Part shown: one piece after another, positions 59,542 through 64,000 of the stretch | How the letters are laid out: each line of letters starts with the position of its first letter | How positions within the stretch are numbered: the first letter of the stretch is position 1 | Assembly: GCA_041688015.1 (NCBI GenBank) | Contig: JBDNIY010000001.1 | Location: forward strand, 783,063 to 847,062 | From: Parvibaculum sp041688015 | Lineage (GTDB): Bacteria > Pseudomonadota > Alphaproteobacteria > Parvibaculales > Parvibaculaceae | Length of the DNA: 64,000 nucleotides | Direction: 5' to 3' | Program-made: the position numbers and the translations under genes | Notes under the pieces: generated by a model | What the model saw: only the letters and a program-made list of their open reading frames with translations | Told to the model about the DNA's origin: nothing | Databases searched by the model: none

Positions 59542-60261
59542 TCAGCCCCGATCCTCACGGCGCTGACGGCCACCGCCGCTATTGCCATCGCCAGCACCCT
59601 CAAGGGCGCGACGCTCGGATGCCATCGGATCATGTTCAAGAATTTCACCCTTGAATATCCAAACTTTGATGCCGCATGTGCCGTAAGCAGTTTTTGCTGT
59701 CGCCACACCGTAGTCGATGTCGGCACGCAGCGTGTGCAGCGGCACACGACCTTCGCGGTACCATTCGGTGCGCGCAATTTCCGCCCCGCCAAGACGACCC
59801 GCGCAGTTGATGCGGATGCCACCGGCGCCCAGACGCATGGCCGACTGAACGGCCCGCTTCATGGCCCGACGGAATGCCACGCGGCGCTCAAGCTGCTGGG
59901 CAATATTCTCGGCGACAAGCGTCGCGTCGATTTCAGGCTTGCGCACTTCAACGATGTTAAGATGCACTTCAGAGGTCGTGATCTTGCCGATATCCTTGCG
60001 GAGCTTATCGATGTCGGCGCCTTTTTTGCCGATCACAACACCCGGACGCGCTGTGTGGATCGTCACACGGCACTTCTTGTGCGGACGCTCGATCACGATC
60101 TTCGAAATACCGGCCTGCTTCAACTGAGAGGTCAGCTGTTCGCGGATCTTGATGTCTTCATGCAGCAACCTGCCATATTCCTGACGCCCCGCAAACCAGC
60201 GCGAGTCCCAAGTACGGTTGATGCCAAGACGCAGACCGATTGGATTGACTTTATGACCCAT
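59542..60261 (-). CDS. rpsC: 30S ribosomal protein S3
   Basis: The 239-residue protein starts GHKVNPIGLRLGINRTWDSRWFAGRQEYGRLLHEDIKIREQL and has the KH domain VTIHTARPGVVIGKKGADIDKLRKDIGKITTSEVHLNIVEVRKPEIDA, then the second domain with RRAMKRAVQSAMRLGAGGIRINCAGRLGGAEIARTEWYREGRVPLHTLRADIDY. The C-terminal tail (EGAGDGNSGGGRQRREDRG) is Gly/Arg-rich and variable. Its ATG shares a base with the rplV stop. Confidence 0.99.
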   Translation of the reverse strand: MGHKVNPIGLRLGINRTWDSRWFAGRQEYGRLLHEDIKIREQLTSQLKQAGISKIVIERPHKKCRVTIHTARPGVVIGKKGADIDKLRKDIGKITTSEVHLNIVEVRKPEIDATLVAENIAQQLERRVAFRRAMKRAVQSAMRLGAGGIRINCAGRLGGAEIARTEWYREGRVPLHTLRADIDYGVATAKTAYGTCGIKVWIFKGEILEHDPMASERRALEGAGDGNSGGGRQRREDRG

Positions 60262-60641
60262 CAGGCCGTCTCCTCGACTTGCCGAACGACAATTGTAATC
60301 TGGCTGAACGCTTTTTCGATGCGTCCCACACGGCCACGCGCGCGAGCATGCCAGCGCTTCATCACCATGTTCTTGCCGACGAAGGCCTCGGCGACGATGA
60401 GATCATCAACGTCGAGGCTGTGATTGTTTTCCGCGTTCGCAATCGCGCTCTGTAGAACCTTCTTCACATCACGTGCAATGCGCTTGTTGGAGAAGGTCAG
60501 ATCGGCGAGTGCGCTATCGGCCTTCTTGCCGCGAATAAGCTGCGCGACCAGATTGAGCTTCTGCGGGCTGATGCGAAGCATGCGACCAGTGGCCAGCGCT
60601 TCGCTGTCAGGCAGTCTCCGCTTGTTTGCAGTTTTGCCCAT
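60261..60641 (-). CDS. rplV: 50S ribosomal protein L22
   Basis: The 126-residue protein has RMLRISPQKLNLVAQLIRGKKADSALADLTFSNKRIARDVKKVLQSAIANAENNHSLDVDDLIVAEAFVGKNMVMKRWHARARGRVGRIEKAFSQITIVV. The RWHARARGRVGRI loop lines the exit tunnel where macrolides act. It follows rpsS by 3 bases. Confidence 0.99.
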   Translation of the reverse strand: MGKTANKRRLPDSEALATGRMLRISPQKLNLVAQLIRGKKADSALADLTFSNKRIARDVKKVLQSAIANAENNHSLDVDDLIVAEAFVGKNMVMKRWHARARGRVGRIEKAFSQITIVVRQVEETA

Positions 60642-60644
60642 GAC

Positions 60645-60923
60645 TTAACCCTTCTTCGCTTTCTTATCGGCCGTGTGCCCAAAGAATGTGCGGGTCGGCG
60701 AAAACTCGCCAAACTTGTGACCCACCATGTCTTCGTTCACCAGCACTGGGATGTGCTTCTTGCCGTTATGCACGGCAAAAGTGATCCCTACGAACTGCGG
60801 CAGGATCGTGGAACGACGGCTCCAGATCTTGACGATGTCTTTACGGGTCGAGGCGCGAGCAGCATCTGCCTTCTTGAGCAGGTAGCCATCCACAAACGGA
60901 CCCTTTTTAACGGAACGTGCCAT
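60645..60923 (-). CDS. rpsS: 30S ribosomal protein S19
   Basis: The 92-residue protein begins ARSVKKGPFVDGYLLKKADAARASTRKDIVKIWSRRSTILPQFVGITFAVHNGKKHIPVLVNEDMVGHKFGEFSPTRTFFGHTADKKAKKG, the complete S19 pattern at the head of the 30S subunit. It lies 11 bases behind rplB. Confidence 0.99.
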   Translation of the reverse strand: MARSVKKGPFVDGYLLKKADAARASTRKDIVKIWSRRSTILPQFVGITFAVHNGKKHIPVLVNEDMVGHKFGEFSPTRTFFGHTADKKAKKG

Positions 60924-60934
60924 ATCAGTTACCC

Positions 60935-61768
60935 TCAGCCCTTCTTCTTATGACGGCTGCGCAAGATGTACTTGTCGGTCGCCTTATTGGCGCGCGTCTT
61001 CTTGCCCTTGGTCGGCTTGCCCCATGGTGTCACCGGATGACGACCACCAGAGGTACGGCCTTCGCCGCCGCCGTGGGGATGGTCAACAGGGTTCATGGCC
61101 ACGCCACGCACCGAAGGACGCTTGCCGAGCCAACGGTTACGACCCGCTTTCGCCAGCGTAATGTTGGAATGGTCCGGGTTCGACACAGCGCCAATCGAGG
61201 CCATGCATTCGCCACGCACCATGCGCTGTTCGCCTGACGACAGACGGATGAGCGCGTAACCCTGATCACGACCGACGAGCTGCACATAGGTGCCAGCCGA
61301 GCGTGCAATCTGACCACCCTTACCGGGCTTCAGCTCGACATTGTGAACAATCGTGCCCACCGGGATCGACGCCAACGGCATCGCATTGCCCGGCTTCACG
61401 TCAACCTTCTTGCCAGAGATCACTGCGTCGCCGACAGCCAGACGCTGCGGGGCAATGATATAGGCCAGTTCGCCATCGCTATATTTAATGAGCGCGATGA
61501 ACGACGTGCGGTTCGGGTCATACTCAAGGCGTTCGACAGTCGCCGGGACGTCCAAGCGCGTACGTTTGAAGTCCACCATGCGGTAAGACCGCTTGTGACC
61601 ACCACCGCGATTGAAAGCCGTTATCCGCCCGTGGTTGTTACGACCACCAGACTTCGACAGGCCTTCTGTAAGAGCCTTGATCGGCTTGCCCTTGTAGAGC
61701 GCCGACCGATCGACCAGCACAAGGCCGCGCTGGGCAGGGCTTGTCGGTTTGTAATGTTTAAGTGCCAT
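60935..61768 (-). CDS. rplB: 50S ribosomal protein L2
   Basis: The 277-residue protein starts ALKHYKPTSPAQRGLVLVDRSALYKGKPIKALTEGLSKSGGRNNHGRITAFNRGGGHKRSYRMVDFKR and has the invariant GVAMNPVDHPHGGGEGRTSGGRHPVTPWGKPTKGKKTR end, with the conserved His near the peptidyl-transferase centre. Length is normal. Confidence 0.99.
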   Translation of the reverse strand: MALKHYKPTSPAQRGLVLVDRSALYKGKPIKALTEGLSKSGGRNNHGRITAFNRGGGHKRSYRMVDFKRTRLDVPATVERLEYDPNRTSFIALIKYSDGELAYIIAPQRLAVGDAVISGKKVDVKPGNAMPLASIPVGTIVHNVELKPGKGGQIARSAGTYVQLVGRDQGYALIRLSSGEQRMVRGECMASIGAVSNPDHSNITLAKAGRNRWLGKRPSVRGVAMNPVDHPHGGGEGRTSGGRHPVTPWGKPTKGKKTRANKATDKYILRSRHKKKG

Positions 61769-61784
61769 CGGTTCGAGCTTCTCT

Positions 61785-62075
61785 TTAGAGACCAGTCGTC
61801 ACGTCGATCGAATAGCCCTCTTCGAGCGTCACGATCGCTTTTTTGAAATCAGCTTGCTTGCCAGCAAACCCACGGAAGCGCTTGGTCTTGCCCTTCCGCA
61901 ACAGCGTATTCACGGCTTTGACCTTTACGTCAAAAAGCTTTTCGACAGCTTCTTTAACTTCCGGCTTCGTCGCGTCCCGAGCCACTTTAAAAGTGACCTG
62001 GTTAAATTCAGAGGCCATCGTGGCCTTTTCAGTGATCACCGGCGAGACGATGACGTCGTAAAAACGTTCGTTCAT
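61785..62075 (-). CDS. rplW: 50S ribosomal protein L23
   Basis: The 96-residue protein has ERFYDVIVSPVITEKATMASEFNQVTFKVARDATKPEVKEAVEKLFDVKVKAVNTLLRKGKTKRFRGFAGKQADFKKAIVTLEEGYSID, the L23 core that docks SRP and trigger factor at the tunnel exit. The start overlaps the rplD stop by 4 bases (ATGA). Confidence 0.99.
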   Translation of the reverse strand: MNERFYDVIVSPVITEKATMASEFNQVTFKVARDATKPEVKEAVEKLFDVKVKAVNTLLRKGKTKRFRGFAGKQADFKKAIVTLEEGYSIDVTTGL

Positions 62076-62692
62076 TTGAAACGCGCCTCCAGGCTCTCAA
62101 CTGCGGCCTTGGTCAGCACGAGCTTCTCGCGGCGCAGAATGTCGTAAACGTTGATGCCCTGAACCGGCAGCACATCCACATCGGGAATGTTACGAGCAGC
62201 CAGCGCGAAGTTTTTGTTCACTTCGGCACCATCGATGAACAACACCGACTTGAAACCGAGTTTCGCAAATGTCTCTTTCAGGGCCTTCGTCTTGGGCGCA
62301 TCGACATTCGTGTCTTCGAGGATCACGAGATTGTCAGACTTTACCTTGGACGACAGCGCCAGCTTCAGCGCCAGCGCGCGAACCTTTTTAGGCAGATCAA
62401 ACGCATGGCTGCGAACGACCGGCCCGAAAGCCTTACCACCGCCACGAAACTGCGGCGCCTTGCGGTCACCATGACGAGCGCCGCCAGATCCCTTCTGCTT
62501 CACGAACTTCTTGCCCGTGAGCGAAATTTCCGACCGGCCTTTTGTCTTATGCGTACCGGCCTGACGTTTGGCGAGCTGATAGTTCACCATACGATGCAGA
62601 ATGTCGGCGCGCGGCTCAAGACCAAAAACCTCGTCGGATAGATCGACGGTGCCGGTTTTCGCAGCGGCGAGTGTTGTCACGTCGATTTTCAT
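62072..62692 (-). CDS. rplD: 50S ribosomal protein L4
   Basis: The 206-residue protein has RADILHRMVNYQLAKRQAGTHKTKGRSEISLTGKKFVKQKGSGGARHGDRKAPQFRGGGKAFGP, the L4 tunnel loop, then RSHAFDLPKKVRALALKLALSSK. In E. coli L4 also regulates the S10 operon; whether this holds here is unknown. It overlaps rplC and rplW by 4 bases each. Confidence 0.99.
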   Translation of the reverse strand: MKIDVTTLAAAKTGTVDLSDEVFGLEPRADILHRMVNYQLAKRQAGTHKTKGRSEISLTGKKFVKQKGSGGARHGDRKAPQFRGGGKAFGPVVRSHAFDLPKKVRALALKLALSSKVKSDNLVILEDTNVDAPKTKALKETFAKLGFKSVLFIDGAEVNKNFALAARNIPDVDVLPVQGINVYDILRREKLVLTKAAVESLEARFK

Positions 62693-63441
62693 TCCGCACC
62701 CTCCTTCTGGGCGTCATCGCCAGCATCGACCGGAGCCTCAGCAGCGGGAGCCGCAGCAACTTCACCAACGCGACGGAACGCGCCCGGTGTTGGAACGCCT
62801 TGCGGCAATGCTTTCTTCACAGCGTCGCGAACCAGAACCCAACCACCCTTGGAGCCGGGCACTGCGCCCTTCACCATGATGAGGCCACGTTCCACATCCG
62901 TGCGAACCACTTCAAGGTTCTGCGTCGTAATGCGTTCGGCGCCCATGTGGCCAGCCATCTTCTTACCCTTAAAGACCTTGCCCGGATCCTGACGTTGTCC
63001 GGTTGAACCATGACTACGATGGCTGACTGACACACCATGCGATGCACGAAGACCACCAAAGTTGTGGCGCTTCATAACACCGGCAAAACCCTTACCGATC
63101 GATGTGCCCGACACGTCAACGAGTTGACCCGCCACGAAATGATCCGCCGTAATTTCGACGCCCACATCGAGCATGTTGTCTTCGCTAACACGGAACTCAG
63201 CGAGTTCGAGCTTCGGTTCGACCTCAGCCCGCGAGAACTGACCACGCTGCGCGCGAGGTACGTTCTTCACTTTGGCAAGCCCCGCCCCGAGCTGAACGGC
63301 TGTATAGCCGTTCTTCTCTGGCGTGCGCTGACTGACAACTTGAACATTGTCGAGTTTCAACACGGTGACCGGTACATGGCGCCCGTCGTCCATAAACAGA
63401 CGGGTCATTCCGACTTTTTTGACTATCACTCCGGAACGCAT
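62689..63441 (-). CDS. rplC: 50S ribosomal protein L3
   Basis: The 250-residue protein starts RSGVIVKKVGMTRLFMDDGRHVPVTVLKLDNVQVVSQRT and has the conserved GFAGVMKRHNFGGLRASHGVSVSHRSHGSTGQRQDPGKVFKGKKMAGHMGAERITTQNLEV; the Gln in this finger is methylated in E. coli. A ~30-residue Ala/Glu-rich tail (VAAAPAAEAPVDAGDDAQKEGAE) follows. The ATG at 63441 fits the family; an ATG five codons earlier is open. Confidence 0.99.
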   Translation of the reverse strand: MRSGVIVKKVGMTRLFMDDGRHVPVTVLKLDNVQVVSQRTPEKNGYTAVQLGAGLAKVKNVPRAQRGQFSRAEVEPKLELAEFRVSEDNMLDVGVEITADHFVAGQLVDVSGTSIGKGFAGVMKRHNFGGLRASHGVSVSHRSHGSTGQRQDPGKVFKGKKMAGHMGAERITTQNLEVVRTDVERGLIMVKGAVPGSKGGWVLVRDAVKKALPQGVPTPGAFRRVGEVAAAPAAEAPVDAGDDAQKEGAE

Positions 63442-63495
63442 GGTCCCATTCCTCATATTATCGGCAAATCAGCTTCAAATCGTCCAAAGCTGTTG

Positions 63496-63804
63496 TCAGA
63501 GCTTGATCTCGACGTCCACACCGGCAGCTAGGTCCAGCTTCATCAAAGCATCGACCGTCTGAGGCGTGGGATCCACGATGTCGAGCACACGCTTGTGCGT
63601 CCGAATTTCGAATTGCTCGCGGCTCTTCTTATCGATGTGCGGGCCACGAAGCACTGTAAACTTCTCAAAACGCGTCGGCAGAGGGATCGGTCCCAACACC
63701 TGCGCGCCTGTGCGCTTCGCCGTGTTGACGATCTCGCGCGTTGAAATATCGAGCACGCGGTGATCGAAACCTTTCAACCGAATGCGGATTTTCTGCCTTT
63801 GCAT
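63496..63804 (-). CDS. rpsJ: 30S ribosomal protein S10
   Basis: The 102-residue protein begins QRQKIRIRLKGFDHRVLDISTREIVNTAKRTGAQVLGPIPLPTRFEKFTVLRGPHIDKKSREQFEIRTHKRVLDIVDPTPQTVDALMKLDLAAGVDVEIKL, the complete S10 (NusE) pattern. I start at the second ATG, six bases behind GAGGA. Besides the ribosome it takes part in antitermination with NusB. It is 67 bases from the tuf stop. Confidence 0.99.
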   Translation of the reverse strand: MQRQKIRIRLKGFDHRVLDISTREIVNTAKRTGAQVLGPIPLPTRFEKFTVLRGPHIDKKSREQFEIRTHKRVLDIVDPTPQTVDALMKLDLAAGVDVEIKL

Positions 63805-63871
63805 AGTCATTCCTCGTGCCTAACGGCCGAATAAAAAGGGGCGCAGATTGGTCCGCGTCCCGATACGCTTA

Positions 63872-64000
63872 TTACTTAATTACCTTAGAGACGACGCCGG
63901 CGCCGACGGTGCGACCACCTTCACGGATGGCGAAGCGGAGCTTCTCTTCCATCGCGATCGGCGCGATCAGCGTTACGTTCATTTTGATGTTGTCGCCCGG
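63872..64000 (-). CDS. tuf: elongation factor Tu, 3' end
   Basis: Only the last 42 residues are in the window: PGDNIKMNVTLIAPIAMEE followed by KLRFAIREGGRTVGAGVVSKVIK and tandem TAA stops. This is the invariant end of EF-Tu domain 3. The gene reads in from the right-hand edge and precedes rpsJ, the usual str-to-S10 junction. Whether a second tuf copy exists elsewhere cannot be seen here. Confidence 0.98.
   Translation of the reverse strand, partial: PGDNIKMNVTLIAPIAMEEKLRFAIREGGRTVGAGVVSKVIK

Noticed and set aside
49568..63804. Absence of rpmJ and infA from the spc-alpha part taken as a gene loss
   Set aside because: These genes are normally located elsewhere in alphaproteobacteria, so the layout is ordinary.
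1..64000. Prophage, integrative element or defence island
   Set aside because: I found no integrase, transposase, capsid, restriction or toxin-antitoxin gene. The single tRNA gene has no duplicated 3' end nearby that would mark an attachment site.

Overview
The window is chromosomal DNA from an alphaproteobacterium, most likely in or near the Hyphomicrobiales (Rhizobiales). The evidence is the set of genes found mainly or only in that class: MipZ, a DUF1489 protein, an EipB-type (DUF1849) envelope protein, an ATP12 chaperone, and the order rplQ - Do protease - rarA - crcB - rluC - HAD phosphatase - ATP12 behind the ribosomal operon. GC looks moderately high. Genus cannot be fixed from the sequence alone. 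I see no prophage, IS element, CRISPR array or rRNA operon.

Layout. 1-7.5 kb: a cut-off eipB, a 2-hydroxyacid dehydrogenase, a diguanylate cyclase behind a pair of palindromes, agmatine deiminase, a RidA-family protein, an acyltransferase (DUF482)-HIT pair, two small fold-level proteins (VOC, NTF2-like), and a broken gene for a secreted protein. 7.5-13.4 kb: clpA and clpS, a D-Ala-D-Ala carboxypeptidase with SPOR domain, and mipZ. 13.8-19.5 kb: an operon of APC permease, glutamine-synthetase-like ligase, aldehyde dehydrogenase and iron alcohol dehydrogenase, which reads as a gamma-glutamyl route for an amine or amino alcohol. 19.5-22.2 kb: a small exported protein, panC, an alpha/beta hydrolase and DUF1489.

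22.2-32.1 kb is a leucine/branched-chain acyl-CoA block: mccB-mccA facing a TetR regulator across a promoter-operator, then a thiolase, a PAP2 membrane phosphatase, and a kelch protein-isovaleryl-CoA dehydrogenase-thioesterase unit. 32.2-37.5 kb mixes tRNA-Leu(GAG), a siroheme-synthase/APS-reductase pair, an orphan FliN-like gene, lipB, an autotransporter remnant, a Baeyer-Villiger-type monooxygenase with an internal deletion, and an exported bactofilin-like membrane protein. 37.6-41.5 kb holds pccB-pccA (propionyl-CoA carboxylase), so methylcrotonyl-CoA and propionyl-CoA carboxylases lie 13 kb apart with the same gene order and a related GC-rich repeat in each spacer.

41.6-47.8 kb is one leftward chain, rarA-crcB-rluC and then HAD phosphatase-AsmA-ATP12, with several 4-base ATGA overlaps. 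47.8-49.3 kb is a Do-type periplasmic protease. From 49.5 kb to the end, all on the minus strand, is the complete S10-spc-alpha ribosomal superoperon: tuf (partial), rpsJ, rplC, rplD, rplW, rplB, rpsS, rplV, rpsC, rplP, rpmC, rpsQ, rplN, rplX, rplE, rpsN, rpsH, rplF, rplR, rpsE, rpmD, rplO, secY, adk, rpsM, rpsK, rpoA, rplQ. A near-consensus promoter lies between adk and rpsM.

The most useful items for follow-up are the gamma-glutamyl-type operon, the mccB/TetR promoter-operator, the 147-base tandem duplication that copies the end of the thiolase gene, the in-frame deletion in the monooxygenase, the homopolymer-frameshifted secreted protein, and a 30-residue small ORF made of two heptads. I did not find a clear candidate for a wholly new defence or mobile system here; most of the window is housekeeping and catabolic.
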